NCBI GenBank assembly: GCA_020054685.1
Contig: JAHXBS010000028.1
Location: 1-52,855 of the forward strand
DNA: 52,855 nt
Reading direction: 5' to 3'
From: Rickettsiales bacterium
Lineage (GTDB): Bacteria; Pseudomonadota; Alphaproteobacteria; Rickettsiales; UBA1997
Of this stretch, positions 17,855 to 27,846 are shown in pieces. A model generated the notes under the pieces. The model was not told the origin of the DNA and did no database searches. It saw only the letters and a program-made list of their open reading frames with translations. Positions within the stretch are counted from its first letter, which is position 1. Every line of letters begins with the position of its first letter. The position numbers and the translations under genes were made by a program.

Positions 17855-19179
17855 AACATCCCTTTTGGCCTGATGTAAAAGGTTTTAGAGATATAGAATT
17901 TGGCCTTGAAAGAGTATTGGAATTATCAAAAAGATTAGGAAATCTTCATCTAAAATTACCACCAGTGATTCATGTTGCAGGAACTAATGGCAAGGGTTCT
18001 ACTTTGGCATTTCTACAAGCAATATTTAATGAAAATAATCTTAAAACTAATAAATATACATCGCCTCATCTAATTAATTTTAATGAAAGAATAATATTAA
18101 ATAATAAAGAAATATCGGATGAATTCCTTACTTATTGCTTGAAAGAATGCCGCAAAATGGCTAATAAGAAGCCAAAAATCGATGTAACATTTTTTGAAGG
18201 GGTGACAATTGCTGCATTTTTAGCTTTTTTAATTGAAAAATCAGATATATTGCTGCTAGAAACAGGGATGGGTGGTATTTTAGATGCAACAAATATAGTT
18301 CCTCAGATTTTGGCAGCAATAATCACACCAATTTCATTTGATCATCAAGATTTTCTAGGTAATAATATAGTTGATATAGCTAAAAATAAGGCTGGAATTA
18401 TCAAGCAGAATTGTCCAGTAATTACGTTTCAAAATTACCAAGCAGCATTTAATATTATACACAATGAATCTGTTGCTAAAAATAGTGATTTTTATTATAT
18501 AAACGATAATCAGGTAGCTATAGATAAAAATATACTAAAAAGTAACGAATTTAATATTATAGATAATCAAAATAATTGGCATTTGCAAAATTCTGATATA
18601 AATCTTAAATTTCATAGACCAAATCTAATTGGTAATTTTCAATTAATTAATGCAGCACTTGCAATTATTGCTTCTATAAAGCAAAAAGAATTTAATATAT
18701 CTCTAAACTCATTTAATAAGGCAATAATTAAGGCAGATTGGCCTGGTAGAATGCAAGAAATTCAACATGGAAAATTGCATAATTTACTATCAAATAAAAG
18801 TAAATTATTTATCGATGGAGGTCATAATGAAATGGCAGCAATTAATATTGCTAAATTTGTAAATTCCTTTAAATCAAAAAATAAAATAGCAATAATTGCC
18901 ATGATTAAAGATAAGGATAGCAATGCTTTTATTAAGTCAATTGCTAGCGAGTTTGATCTTATTATATGTTCAGAAATAAAAGATAAAAATTATATATTAT
19001 CATGCTCTAATTTAAAAAATATTGGACAAAAATATCATAAGAATATTATTGAAATTAGTGATATTAAAAAAGCATTAAGCCATATTAAAATTAAATATGG
19101 CAATCAGGATAATCTAGTTATGATATGTGGCTCTTTATATTTAATAGGAGATTTTTTAGAAGAAAATAATGTTAATTAA
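17851..19179 (+). CDS. folC: Folylpolyglutamate/dihydrofolate synthase, copy 2
   Basis: This second FolC-family ligase of 442 residues has HVAGTNGKGST (about 47), YTSPHLINFNERI, TIAAFLAFL, LLETGMGGILDATN, ITPISFDHQDFLG, LFIDGGHNEMAA and the end MICGSLYLIGDFL. Every motif parallels copy 1, but the two differ widely elsewhere, and the DGGHN segment replaces DGAHN. It is translationally coupled to purC. It could be the main bifunctional FolC, with copy 1 specialised, or the reverse. The sequence alone does not decide. It ends 3 bases before the end of a small convergent lipoprotein gene. Confidence 0.9.
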   Translation: MKHPFWPDVKGFRDIEFGLERVLELSKRLGNLHLKLPPVIHVAGTNGKGSTLAFLQAIFNENNLKTNKYTSPHLINFNERIILNNKEISDEFLTYCLKECRKMANKKPKIDVTFFEGVTIAAFLAFLIEKSDILLLETGMGGILDATNIVPQILAAIITPISFDHQDFLGNNIVDIAKNKAGIIKQNCPVITFQNYQAAFNIIHNESVAKNSDFYYINDNQVAIDKNILKSNEFNIIDNQNNWHLQNSDINLKFHRPNLIGNFQLINAALAIIASIKQKEFNISLNSFNKAIIKADWPGRMQEIQHGKLHNLLSNKSKLFIDGGHNEMAAINIAKFVNSFKSKNKIAIIAMIKDKDSNAFIKSIASEFDLIICSEIKDKNYILSCSNLKNIGQKYHKNIIEISDIKKALSHIKIKYGNQDNLVMICGSLYLIGDFLEENNVN

Positions 19180-19181
19180 TA

Positions 19182-19304
19182 TTATTGGTTAAAAATTATA
19201 TTATCAAAATTTGGCCTTTTATCATTAATTCTTTTAATATTTCCTTCTTTACCGCATGAAAATAATAAAAAAATAATTATAAAGAAACTAAAAGATTTAT
19301 TCAT
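19182..19304 (-). CDS. Small lipoprotein, 40 residues (possibly LptM/YifL-like)
   Basis: On the minus strand an ATG at 19304 opens 40 codons. MNKSFSFFIIIFLLFSCGKE is a clear lipoprotein signal: short polar start, hydrophobic core, Cys at residue 17 preceded by LFS. The mature tail is short (GKEGNIKRINDKRPNF and a few more residues). The CG-[KL]-x-G start of the mature part recalls the tiny LptM/YifL lipoproteins linked to LptD maturation, but the tail lacks their usual proline-rich sequence. It follows mltG after 11 bases on the same strand, so it is probably the last gene of the fabF-mltG run. The signal peptide makes a chance frame unlikely. Confidence 0.6.
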   Translation of the reverse strand: MNKSFSFFIIIFLLFSCGKEGNIKRINDKRPNFDNIIFNQ

Positions 19305-19315
19305 TATAATCAAAG

Positions 19316-20326
19316 TTACTGGATTGAGTTATTTGATTTTCTTTCGCGAATAATTTTTCTGTAGCGCATAACATTGCGATTATGGTCACGAAGATTGGTA
19401 GAAAATATATGGTCACCATAGCCACTAGCAACAAAATATAAGTAATTTGATTTAATAGGGTTTAATACAGCTTTGATTGATTCTATCCCAGGATTACATA
19501 TTGGTTTTGGTGGTAATCCATAAATATTATAGGTATTAAATGATGATTTATTTCTAATATCACTAAGTCTTATTGGTCTTTCTAAATCTTTATTACCAAA
19601 AGCATAAGAATAAATAATTGTTGGATCTGATTGGAGTTTCATTCCTTTTTTTAAGCGATTAATGAAGACAGAAGCAACATAACCTCTTTCTGAAAAAACC
19701 CCAGTTTCTTTTTCAACAATTGATGCTAATATTAAGGCATCTTTTTTATTTTTGATGGGTATATTTTTATCTCTTTTTGGCCATAATTCATCAACAGCCT
19801 TAGTCATTTGACCCTTCATTCTTCTTATAAGAAATTTCTTTGAGTCATTATATGAGTAAAAGTAAGTTTCAGGCAATATAGATCCTTCATCAATTTCAGA
19901 TATATTTGGCATATCACCAACTAGGCCGGTTGCATTACTAATAATTTCATATGCGCTATGAGAGGATAATCCTTCTGCAATTGTAATTTTTCTAAAGAAA
20001 ATATTACCCCTAACCATTTTATGAAGGATTTGGTAATATGAGATATTTTTTTCAAAAAAATATTCACCATATCTAACTTTTGGGTCAATTCCTTTTATTA
20101 ATTGACCAAGATATAAAAAGGCTGAAGGATGTTTGATTATTTGTTCACTATGAAGTTTGTTAACAACTTCTCTAAGGGTAAGTCCACTTTCAACAATGAA
20201 TCTTTTATCTTCCTTATGGTATGAATTTGGTGCATTATAATATAGTATTATTGAAAAAATCGCTACAAAGCAAAAAATAACAATAATTGAAAATGATGTT
20301 AGAAGTTTAAGTAAATATTTAATCAT
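19316..20326 (-). CDS. mltG: Endolytic peptidoglycan transglycosylase MltG (YceG)
   Basis: MltG cleaves nascent glycan strands at the inner membrane and so sets strand length. The 336-residue protein has one N-terminal membrane helix (about 7-30) and a LysM-like region (FIVESGLTLREVVNKL). The YceG catalytic domain contains ILASIVEKETG with the catalytic Glu, VFINRLKKGMKLQSDPTIIY, NTYNIYGLPPKPICNPG and VASGYGDHIFS. It shows that this organism makes or remodels peptidoglycan. It lies 1 base downstream of fabF, the fabF-mltG order being common in alphaproteobacteria. Confidence 0.95.
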   Translation of the reverse strand: MIKYLLKLLTSFSIIVIFCFVAIFSIILYYNAPNSYHKEDKRFIVESGLTLREVVNKLHSEQIIKHPSAFLYLGQLIKGIDPKVRYGEYFFEKNISYYQILHKMVRGNIFFRKITIAEGLSSHSAYEIISNATGLVGDMPNISEIDEGSILPETYFYSYNDSKKFLIRRMKGQMTKAVDELWPKRDKNIPIKNKKDALILASIVEKETGVFSERGYVASVFINRLKKGMKLQSDPTIIYSYAFGNKDLERPIRLSDIRNKSSFNTYNIYGLPPKPICNPGIESIKAVLNPIKSNYLYFVASGYGDHIFSTNLRDHNRNVMRYRKIIRERKSNNSIQ

Positions 20327-20327
20327 T

Positions 20328-21605
20328 CTAATCAGTAAATTTCTTAACTAATAAGCAGGCATTAGTGCCACCAAATCCAAATGAATTTGAAAGAGCGTAG
20401 TTAATTTGTTTTTCCTTAGCTTTTAATGCAACAAGATCAACACCCCAATCATTAGATGGATTTTCAAGGTTAAGTGTTGGTGGTGCAATGTTATTTTTAA
20501 CAGCTAATATAGAAAATAAAGCCTCTATTGCTCCAGCTGCCCCAAGAAGATGTCCTGTCGATGATTTGGTAGATGACATTAAAAGTTTAGATGAATGATC
20601 TTTAAATACTTTTTTAACTGCTGATATTTCAATTTCATCTCCTAAGGGGGTTGACGTACCGTGGGCATTAATGTAATCAAGCTGATCAATATTAATAGCT
20701 GCATGTTTAATAGCAGTTTTCATGGCATATGTGGAGCCGCGTCCTGAACTTTCTGGGGCGGTAACATGATATGCATCACCAGACATACCATATCCTACAA
20801 TTTCAGCATATATTTTAGCGCCTCTTTTTTTGGCATGCTCTAATTCTTCAAGTACTAATACTCCAGAACCTTCACCCATTACAAAGCCATCTCGATCTTT
20901 ATCCCATGGTCTTGATGCCTTGGTCGGCTGGTCATTAAAATTTGTAGATAATGCCTTAAGTGCGGCAAAGCCACCAATTCCTGATTCGCATATTGCTGAT
21001 TCACTACCACCGGCAATCATAACATCAACATCGCCATATTCAATCATTCTAGCAGAGTCGCCTACAGCATGTGCACCAGATGAACAAGCGGTAACAACAG
21101 CATGATTTGGACCCATATAGCCATGTTTTATAGAAATTTGACCTGAGGCAAGATTGATAAGGCTTGATGGAATAAAGAATGGAGTTATTTTTCTAATGCC
21201 TCTATCTTTAAGATTTATAACAGTTTTTTCTATTGCGGGAAGGCCACCAATGCCTGATCCCATCATAACGCCGGTACGATATTTTTGTTCGTCACTAAGA
21301 GCTTGCCAGCCAGAATCTGCAATAGCTTGATCAGCTGCAGCAATAGCAAAATGAATAAATCTATCCATCTTTTTTTGTTCTCTAAATTCAATATGATCAT
21401 TTAAATTAAAATTTATCTTATCAGATTCATCCTGTGCCATTGTAACTTCACCGGCAATTTTACATGGAGAATGTTCCGGGTCAAAAATTGTTATTTTCTT
21501 GATACCTGATTCAGAATTAATTAATTTATTCCATGAAGACTCAATATTTTTGGCTAGGGGTGTAACAGCTCCTATTCCTGTAACTACAACTCTTCTTTTT
21601 GACAT
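20328..21605 (-). CDS. fabF: 3-oxoacyl-[acyl-carrier-protein] synthase II
   Basis: FabF elongates fatty acids by condensing acyl-ACP with malonyl-ACP. The 425 residues show the KAS II start (MSKRRVVVTGIGAVTPLA), the active Cys in VTACSSGAHAVG, the two catalytic His in NAHGTSTPLGD and SSTGHLLGAAGA, and the end FGFGGTNACLL. No damage is seen. acpP, which usually sits upstream, is absent here. It probably heads a short operon with mltG and the small lipoprotein. Confidence 0.96.
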   Translation of the reverse strand: MSKRRVVVTGIGAVTPLAKNIESSWNKLINSESGIKKITIFDPEHSPCKIAGEVTMAQDESDKINFNLNDHIEFREQKKMDRFIHFAIAAADQAIADSGWQALSDEQKYRTGVMMGSGIGGLPAIEKTVINLKDRGIRKITPFFIPSSLINLASGQISIKHGYMGPNHAVVTACSSGAHAVGDSARMIEYGDVDVMIAGGSESAICESGIGGFAALKALSTNFNDQPTKASRPWDKDRDGFVMGEGSGVLVLEELEHAKKRGAKIYAEIVGYGMSGDAYHVTAPESSGRGSTYAMKTAIKHAAINIDQLDYINAHGTSTPLGDEIEISAVKKVFKDHSSKLLMSSTKSSTGHLLGAAGAIEALFSILAVKNNIAPPTLNLENPSNDWGVDLVALKAKEKQINYALSNSFGFGGTNACLLVKKFTD

Positions 21606-21688
21606 TTTTTGTTAAGATATATTAATTTAAAAAATAATTAATAAGATATTAAAACTAAGATCAAATTTGGCAAGCTTAATTAAAGAAG

Positions 21689-22891
21689 CTAATCTATAAT
21701 TGCTAATATCTCATTTGCTATTAGTAAAGCAATTTCACTTTTTTGAAGTAACTTTAATTTTGTTGATGATTTATGATTAATTAACATGGCTCGAGATTTT
21801 TGGTTATCAAATATTTTACCATTATCAACATCATTAGCTATAATAAAATCAAGGTTCTTTTCAATAAGTTTTTTTCTGCCATTTTTCTCAATATCATTAC
21901 TTTCAGCGGCAAAGCCGATAACAATTTTAGGTCTATTTTTACTGGTTGAAATATATTTTAATATATCAGGATTTTCAGTGAGTTCAATTTTAAGATCTTT
22001 ATTTGCAGCTTTTTTAATTTTTGATGAAGAGTAATTTTTTACCTTAAAATCTGATATTGCAGCGCAGCTTATATAAATATCGCAATTTTTAATATTTTTC
22101 TTAACAGCGCTAAAGATATCATCAGCATTACTGCAGTGAATTATATTTTTTCGATCAATATTGATATGATTTTTAATATTGCTAGCAATAAAAGTAATAT
22201 TAGCACCCATTTCATTGAGTATTTTAGCAATTTCAATTGATTGTTTACCAGATGAATAATTGCCAATATATCTAACAGGATCAATTGGTTCTATCGTTGA
22301 GCCTCCAGTAATGATAATATTAATATTTTTAAGCTTATTTTTGTAATTAAAGTAATTAATTATATTTTGATAAATCGCTTGTGGTTCAGCCATTTTTCCT
22401 TTACCAAATTCATTGCATGCTAAAATATCTGATTGTGGTTCAATAATAGTAATATCGGATTTATTAATTTTAGAAATATTATCTTGATTTTGTTTGCTAT
22501 GCCACATTTTATCATTCATAGCTGGAGCAATTAAAATTTTTTTATCACTTGCTAATACACAGCTAGATGCCAAATCATTAGCATAGCCATTTGCAATTTT
22601 TGCAATAAAATTTGCCGATGCTGGTGCTATGATTATAAGATCATTATCTCTGGATAATTTTATGTGACCCATTTTTAGCTCATCTGCTACATTAAATAAG
22701 TCGCTATATGTATGATTATTTGTAAGTGACGAGCATAAAAGAGGGGTGATAAATTCTTGTGCTGATTTAGTTAATATGCAAGTTACATTAAAATTACTTT
22801 TTTTAAGTAATCTGATTAAATCCATTGATTTATAGCATGCTATACTTCCTGTGATAATGAGTAAGATATTTTTTTTAAGCTTATTACTCAT
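21689..22891 (-). CDS. coaBC: Bifunctional phosphopantothenoylcysteine decarboxylase / phosphopantothenate-cysteine ligase
   Basis: CoaBC performs two consecutive steps of coenzyme A synthesis. The N-terminal flavin-dependent CoaC half (residues 1 to about 185) has [14 protein letters not shown], the active-site His in [22 protein letters not shown], and the substrate clamp APAMNDKMW. The CoaB half (from about 190) has [20 protein letters not shown], the CAAISDF segment and IVIGFAAES. The length of 400 residues is normal. The gene overlaps ruvB by 8 bases and is the end of the sdh-ruvB-coaBC run. Confidence 0.95.
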   Translation of the reverse strand: MSNKLKKNILLIITGSIACYKSMDLIRLLKKSNFNVTCILTKSAQEFITPLLCSSLTNNHTYSDLFNVADELKMGHIKLSRDNDLIIIAPASANFIAKIANGYANDLASSCVLASDKKILIAPAMNDKMWHSKQNQDNISKINKSDITIIEPQSDILACNEFGKGKMAEPQAIYQNIINYFNYKNKLKNINIIITGGSTIEPIDPVRYIGNYSSGKQSIEIAKILNEMGANITFIASNIKNHINIDRKNIIHCSNADDIFSAVKKNIKNCDIYISCAAISDFKVKNYSSSKIKKAANKDLKIELTENPDILKYISTSKNRPKIVIGFAAESNDIEKNGRKKLIEKNLDFIIANDVDNGKIFDNQKSRAMLINHKSSTKLKLLQKSEIALLIANEILAIID

Positions 22892-23876
22892 TTTTGGCTA
22901 AATGTTTTATTGCAATATCTGTAAGAATTCTTCCTCTTGGCGTTTTTTCGATAAATCCTTGCTGGATAAGATAAGGCTCTATTGAGTCTTCAACAGTATC
23001 TCTTTCTTCACCAATTGCAGATGAAATTGTATCAATACCAACTGGCCCACCTCTGTAATTATTAGCAATAAAGCTTAAATATCTGTAATCAGCGCTATCA
23101 AGTCCTGCACTGTCAATTTCAAGCTTTTCAAGGGCATAAATTGTAGTTTTTTTGGATATTATTGTTTCATTAAAATTACTTGCAAAATCTCTAACTCTTT
23201 TTAACAGCCTTATGGCAATCCTCGGAGTTCCGCGAGATCTATTAGCAATTTCAATTGCGGCGTCAATATCTATTGATATATTTAAAATTTTTGCATCTCT
23301 TATTATTATTTGCTGAAGCTCCTTTGTAGAATAAAAATTTAGACGTATTTGAATGCCAAATCTATCTTTTAAAGGGTTTGATATAAGGCCAATTCTAGTT
23401 GTTGCACCAACTAATGTAAATTTAGGAAGGTCAATTTTAATAGCACGTGCGGCTGGTCCTTCGCCTATCATAATATCAAGTTTATAATCTTCCATTGCAG
23501 AATATAATACTTCTTCAACATTTTTATTGAGACGGTGAATTTCATCAATAAATAAGATATCACCTTCTTGAAGGTTGGTTAATATAGCTGCTAAATCTCC
23601 TGATTTTGAAATTACAGGACCTGCGCTACTTTTGAAGCCAACATTCATTTCATGGGCAATAATTTGCGCTAATGTTGTTTTACCAAGTCCAGGAGGTCCA
23701 TGAAATAAAGAATGATCGAGCGTTTCATTTCTTTTTTTTGCAGCATTTATAAAAATAGATAAATTCTCTTTAAGCTTTTCTTGACCAAGAAAATCGCCTA
23801 ATAAGGTTGGTCGAAGGTTATTATCAAGAAATTCGTTTTTAATTTCATTGGGGTTAAGATTATCATTAATTGACAT
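22884..23876 (-). CDS. ruvB: Holliday junction branch migration helicase RuvB
   Basis: RuvB is the AAA+ motor that drives branch migration with RuvA. The 330 residues carry the RuvB start [19 protein letters not shown], Walker [12 protein letters not shown], Walker [11 protein letters not shown], the beta-hairpin region ([19 protein letters not shown]), sensor 1 GATTRIG, and the C-terminal winged helix ([12 protein letters not shown]). ruvA and ruvC, often adjacent, are not here. It follows sdhB after about 24 bases on the same strand and overlaps coaBC. Confidence 0.97.
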   Translation of the reverse strand: MSINDNLNPNEIKNEFLDNNLRPTLLGDFLGQEKLKENLSIFINAAKKRNETLDHSLFHGPPGLGKTTLAQIIAHEMNVGFKSSAGPVISKSGDLAAILTNLQEGDILFIDEIHRLNKNVEEVLYSAMEDYKLDIMIGEGPAARAIKIDLPKFTLVGATTRIGLISNPLKDRFGIQIRLNFYSTKELQQIIIRDAKILNISIDIDAAIEIANRSRGTPRIAIRLLKRVRDFASNFNETIISKKTTIYALEKLEIDSAGLDSADYRYLSFIANNYRGGPVGIDTISSAIGEERDTVEDSIEPYLIQQGFIEKTPRGRILTDIAIKHLAKNE

Positions 23877-23900
23877 ATTTTAAGAAATGATAATTACAAA

Positions 23901-24686
23901 TCAGGCTTTTCTATTTGCAATTGCTTTTTTAGTTTCAGCAATAGCCTTAGCAGGATTTAAACCTTTAGGACAAGCTTGAGTACAATTCATTATTGTGTGA
24001 CAGCGATATAATTTGAAAGGATCTTCTAGATCATCAAGTCTCTCAGCTGTTTTTTCATCTCTAGAGTCAGCAATCCAACGATAAGCTTGCAGTAATATTG
24101 CTGGTCCAAGATATTTATCTTGATTCCACCAATAGCTTGGACAAGATGTTGAACAGCATGCGCATAAGATACATTCATATAATCCATCTATTTTCTCTCT
24201 CTCTTCAGGGCTTTGAAGCCTTTCTTGATTTGGATTATTAGGTTCACTAGCTTGCATCCATGGCTTGATAGATTCATATTGCGCATAAAATAAACTCATA
24301 TCAGGCACTAAATCCTTGATAACAGGCATGTGAGGTAAGGGATTAATAGCAACATCGCCTTTGCAATCTTCAATTGGCTTAGTGCATGCAAGAGTATTTG
24401 TGCCGTCAATATTCATGGCGCATGAACCGCATATTCCTTCTCTACAAGATCTTCTAAAAGTTAAAGAGCTATCGTGATCGCCCTTAATTTTAATAAGTGC
24501 ATCTAGTACCATTGGTCCACAATCATCCATATCGACCTCAAAATTATCAATATAAGGATTTGAGTTATTATCAGGATTATAGCGATAAATCTTCAAATTT
24601 TTAATATTTTTAGCCTTTTTAGCTTTAAATGTTTTGCCAGATTTTTTATCAATAACTGAATTTTTTGGTAATCTAATTTCTGCCAT
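23901..24686 (-). CDS. sdhB: Succinate dehydrogenase iron-sulfur subunit
   Basis: SdhB passes electrons from the flavoprotein to ubiquinone through three Fe-S centres. The 261-residue protein has the 2Fe-2S ferredoxin motif ([13 protein letters not shown] plus the distal Cys in LACTKP), the 4Fe-4S motif [15 protein letters not shown], and the 3Fe-4S motif [17 protein letters not shown]. All cysteines are present. The short basic N-terminal extension is like that of other alphaproteobacteria. It lies 17 bases after sdhA in the order sdhC-D-A-B. Confidence 0.97.
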   Translation of the reverse strand: MAEIRLPKNSVIDKKSGKTFKAKKAKNIKNLKIYRYNPDNNSNPYIDNFEVDMDDCGPMVLDALIKIKGDHDSSLTFRRSCREGICGSCAMNIDGTNTLACTKPIEDCKGDVAINPLPHMPVIKDLVPDMSLFYAQYESIKPWMQASEPNNPNQERLQSPEEREKIDGLYECILCACCSTSCPSYWWNQDKYLGPAILLQAYRWIADSRDEKTAERLDDLEDPFKLYRCHTIMNCTQACPKGLNPAKAIAETKKAIANRKA

Positions 24687-24703
24687 AAATTTAATAAACT
24701 ATA

Positions 24704-26503
24704 TTAATAAACTCTCTTTTTAGGAGGGAAAGACTGAACTCTATCAGTAAGTGAGTTAAGCTTTACTTCGCGATAATCAATTTTGGTTTTACCCATATCG
24801 TCGCACCACATAATTGTGTGTTTCATCCAATTTTCATCATCTCTTTCTTTGTAATCCTCCCTTGCGTGAGCGCCTCTACTTTCTTTTCTATTGTGAGCGG
24901 ATGCAATTGTTACAAGTGATTGAGATCTGAGGTTGTCAAGCTCTAATGCCTCAATGAGATCGCTATTCCATATTAATGATCTATCAGAAATTTTAATATC
25001 ACTAAATTTATTATATATTTCTGTAATTTCAGTAACTCCTTTTGATAGGGTTTCTTCAGTTCTAAATACAGCAGCTCTATTTTGCATACATTGTTGCATT
25101 TCAAGTCTAATTGAAGCAGTTGATGATTTACCTTTAGCATTGCGTATTTTTTCTAACCTATCAAGTGCTTCAGATCCTGCATCTTTTTTAAATGGTTTTT
25201 GTGACTTTCCTGGCTCTATAATTTTTGCTGCATGTTGTGCAGCCGCTCTTCCAAATACAATTAGATCTAAAAGTGAATTTGATCCTAATCTATTTGCACC
25301 ATGAACAGATATACATCCAGCTTCGCCAATAGACATTAATCCTGGTACAATTGATGTTTTACCTTTTTTGACATCGAGAACTTCGCATTTATAATTTGTT
25401 GGAATACCTCCCATATTATAATGAACAGTTGGCAATACAGGAATTGGCTTATTATTAACATTAACATCTGCGAAGATTTTAGCAGTTTCAGATATTCCAG
25501 GTAGTCTTTTTTCAAGTACGCTAGGTTCAATATGGTCAAGGTGAAGATGTATATGGTCTTTATTAGGTCCAACTCCACGTCCTTCCATAATTTCCATAGT
25601 CATTGATCTTGATACAACATCACGACTAGCGAGATCCTTGGCATTTGGAGCGTATCTCTCCATGAATCTTTCACCTTTAGAGTTTACTAAATAACCTCCT
25701 TCACCTCTGGCACCTTCAGTTATTAGACATCCTGCCTTATATACTCCAGTAGGGTGAAATTGAACAAATTCCATATCTTGTAGTGGCAATCCAGCACGAA
25801 GAACCATAGCATTACCATCTCCAGTGCATGTGTGAGCCGATGTAGCTGAAAAATATGCTCTTCCATAACCACCAGTTGCTAAAACTACAGTTTGAGCTTT
25901 AAAACGATGAATTGACCCATCAAGAAGAGATAATGCCATGACTCCTCTACATACTCCATCTTCCATAATTAGATCTAATGTAAAATATTCTATGAAGAAT
26001 TTTGCATTATATTTAAGTGATTGTTGATATAATGTATGTAATATTGCATGACCAGTTCTATCAGCAGCAGCGCAAGTTCTTTGAGCTGGTCCACCTTCAC
26101 CAAATTCTTTTGTCATACCACCAAAGGGTCTTTGATATATTTTACCATCTTTTGTTCTTGAAAAAGGCACACCATAATGCTCTAACTCAATTATTGCTGC
26201 TGGAGCTTCACTGCACATATATTCAATAGCATCTTGGTCACCAAGCCAGTCTGATCCTTTAATTGTGTCATACATATGCCAACGCCAATCATCATCTCCC
26301 ATATTGCCAAGAGCAGCAGATATACCACCTTGTGCGGCAACAGTATGAGAGCGAGTGGGAAATACCTTAGTGATGCATGCAGTTGATAATCCTTTATTGG
26401 CCATACCAAATGTTGCTCTAAGTCCAGATCCACCGGCACCAACTACTACAACATCAAATTCGTGATCAATTATTGTATAATTTCCAATTTTTTTGTCTGA
26501 CAT
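24704..26503 (-). CDS. sdhA: Succinate dehydrogenase flavoprotein subunit
   Basis: SdhA oxidises succinate to fumarate in the TCA cycle. The 599 residues show the FAD-binding GAGGSGLRA, the covalent flavin histidine in [10 protein letters not shown], the catalytic loop [15 protein letters not shown] and [24 protein letters not shown], and the C-terminal [15 protein letters not shown]. Complete and well conserved; its base composition is somewhat less AT-rich than that of the neighbours, as expected from constraint. It lies within sdhCDAB. Confidence 0.98.
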   Translation of the reverse strand: MSDKKIGNYTIIDHEFDVVVVGAGGSGLRATFGMANKGLSTACITKVFPTRSHTVAAQGGISAALGNMGDDDWRWHMYDTIKGSDWLGDQDAIEYMCSEAPAAIIELEHYGVPFSRTKDGKIYQRPFGGMTKEFGEGGPAQRTCAAADRTGHAILHTLYQQSLKYNAKFFIEYFTLDLIMEDGVCRGVMALSLLDGSIHRFKAQTVVLATGGYGRAYFSATSAHTCTGDGNAMVLRAGLPLQDMEFVQFHPTGVYKAGCLITEGARGEGGYLVNSKGERFMERYAPNAKDLASRDVVSRSMTMEIMEGRGVGPNKDHIHLHLDHIEPSVLEKRLPGISETAKIFADVNVNNKPIPVLPTVHYNMGGIPTNYKCEVLDVKKGKTSIVPGLMSIGEAGCISVHGANRLGSNSLLDLIVFGRAAAQHAAKIIEPGKSQKPFKKDAGSEALDRLEKIRNAKGKSSTASIRLEMQQCMQNRAAVFRTEETLSKGVTEITEIYNKFSDIKISDRSLIWNSDLIEALELDNLRSQSLVTIASAHNRKESRGAHAREDYKERDDENWMKHTIMWCDDMGKTKIDYREVKLNSLTDRVQSFPPKKRVY

Positions 26504-26506
26504 TTT

Positions 26507-26869
26507 TTATCCAATTAAATGAAGTCTGATAATTGCTAATATACCTGCAATAGCAGTAGCAATAGATAATAAATCAATAAAGATAATATAGAAGTATTTC
26601 TTAGCTTTGTTGGAAACGTAATCTTCAATAATCACTCTCATTCCTATTGATCCATGAAATAAGGAAATTGCAATAAGTAAAATTGCCATTACCGCATTAA
26701 GTGGATATGCAAAAAATACTGATATATAATTAAATGGATCTTGAGAAATATAAATACCAGAAAAAGCAATCCATATTGTAAGTGGTATCATTGCTATTGC
26801 CGAAATTCTTTGATGAAGCCAATGACTTGCTCCACTTTTAGTGGAAGGTGCTATTTTAATCTTTTTCAT
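26507..26869 (-). CDS. sdhD: Succinate dehydrogenase membrane anchor subunit SdhD
   Basis: The 120-residue protein has three membrane helices (about 20-40, 56-78 and 93-115) and the heme/quinone segment ISLFHGSIGMRVIIEDYV, in which the His is the likely heme ligand. The N-terminal GASHWLHQRISAIAMIPL is the typical SdhD start, contributing to the quinone site. It is separated from sdhA by 3 bases and from sdhC by 3 bases, so the four subunits are surely co-translated. Confidence 0.93.
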   Translation of the reverse strand: MKKIKIAPSTKSGASHWLHQRISAIAMIPLTIWIAFSGIYISQDPFNYISVFFAYPLNAVMAILLIAISLFHGSIGMRVIIEDYVSNKAKKYFYIIFIDLLSIATAIAGILAIIRLHLIG

Positions 26870-26872
26870 ATT

Positions 26873-27280
26873 TTAAAATCTAATTAAAAAACCACTAACT
26901 ATTGTTATAATAGCAGCTAATATGGTTAAAATTATAACTAATATTCCAGTTTTTTTTGCGGTATTAATACCAAAACCTTTGCCAATATCCCATAATAAAT
27001 GTCTTATGCCATTGAAGAAGTGATAATATAGTGCACTAACTAAGGCAAATAAAATAACATAAAAAAATGGCTTAAATATATTAGTGAACCAGCATTCACA
27101 ATTACGATTTTGAGGATTATCTATGTAATTTATTTGATATGCGTAATATACAATATACCAGCATAAAATTATCATTGTTGCATATAAAACAACTCCACTC
27201 ATGCGATGCATGATTGAAGTTAATGATGAAATATTCCATCTATATATCTGAATATGAGGCGAAGTTGGTTTTTTATTCAT
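26873..27280 (-). CDS. sdhC: Succinate dehydrogenase cytochrome b556 subunit SdhC
   Basis: The 135-residue protein is the first gene of the sdh operon. The N-terminal SPHIQIYRWNISSLTSIMHR is the SdhC signature, with the quinone-site Ser and Arg. The second helix has YYHFFNGIRHLLWDIG, giving the heme-ligand His and the conserved Asp. Three transmembrane helices are evident. A short Cys-containing insertion in the first loop (NRNCECWF) is unusual but minor. The gene is divergent from folK with 80 very AT-rich bases between. Confidence 0.93.
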   Translation of the reverse strand: MNKKPTSPHIQIYRWNISSLTSIMHRMSGVVLYATMIILCWYIVYYAYQINYIDNPQNRNCECWFTNIFKPFFYVILFALVSALYYHFFNGIRHLLWDIGKGFGINTAKKTGILVIILTILAAIITIVSGFLIRF

Positions 27281-27360
27281 AAAAAAATATTTACATATAT
27301 AAATAATTATATTTTATTTTATAAGATATTATTTTAGTTAATTCAAGTTTTTTTTGCTTA

Positions 27361-27840
27361 GTGAATAGATCAAAATTAAATTTAAAAAGGTTGGTATTGG
27401 CCCTTGGTTCAAATCTGGGCAATAGAATGGATAATATTTATAATGCAATAATTCTTCTTGAAGAATTATTGTTTCTTAAAAATATCAAGAAATCTAGCAT
27501 TATTGAAAATAAGGCAATGTTATTACCTAATTCTCCAAAAGATTGGGATATTTATTTTTTAAATATTGTTATTTCTGCCGATATTGATATTAATAATTGT
27601 GACCCAATAGATATTTTATATATAATTAAAGATATTGAAGTAAAACTTGGCAGAAAAAAGTCTCAAAAATGGTCTCCACGAGAAATTGATATTGATATTT
27701 TAGCTATTGATGATTATATGATAAAAATAGATCAAATATTAAATATTCCTCATTTTGGTATTTATGATCGTGATTTTTTTCAAAATGGTTTTTTAGAAAT
27801 TGAGCCAAATTTATATCACAAAATTATTAATCAATCATAA
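27361..27840 (+). CDS. folK: 2-amino-4-hydroxy-6-hydroxymethyldihydropteridine pyrophosphokinase
   Basis: HPPK transfers pyrophosphate from ATP to the pterin before dihydropteroate synthase acts. The 159 residues carry LVLALGSNLGNR at the start, the NIVISADI region, IEVKLGRKKSQKWSPREIDIDIL (ATP/Mg site with the paired Asp), and the end motif NIPHFGIYDRDF. It uses a GTG start at 27361; no ATG is available ahead of the conserved ALGSN. Together with two folC copies it indicates folate synthesis. clpB follows after 6 bases. Confidence 0.93.
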   Translation: MNRSKLNLKRLVLALGSNLGNRMDNIYNAIILLEELLFLKNIKKSSIIENKAMLLPNSPKDWDIYFLNIVISADIDINNCDPIDILYIIKDIEVKLGRKKSQKWSPREIDIDILAIDDYMIKIDQILNIPHFGIYDRDFFQNGFLEIEPNLYHKIINQS

Positions 27841-27846
27841 TAAATT

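Noticed and set aside
24933-25304. 123-codon plus-strand frame inside sdhA
   Set aside because: Antisense to conserved SdhA residues; no ribosome binding site or domain.
27395-27421. T-arm-like GGTTCAAATC suggesting a tRNA
   Set aside because: It encodes the conserved ALGSNLGN of FolK and no cloverleaf can be drawn around it.
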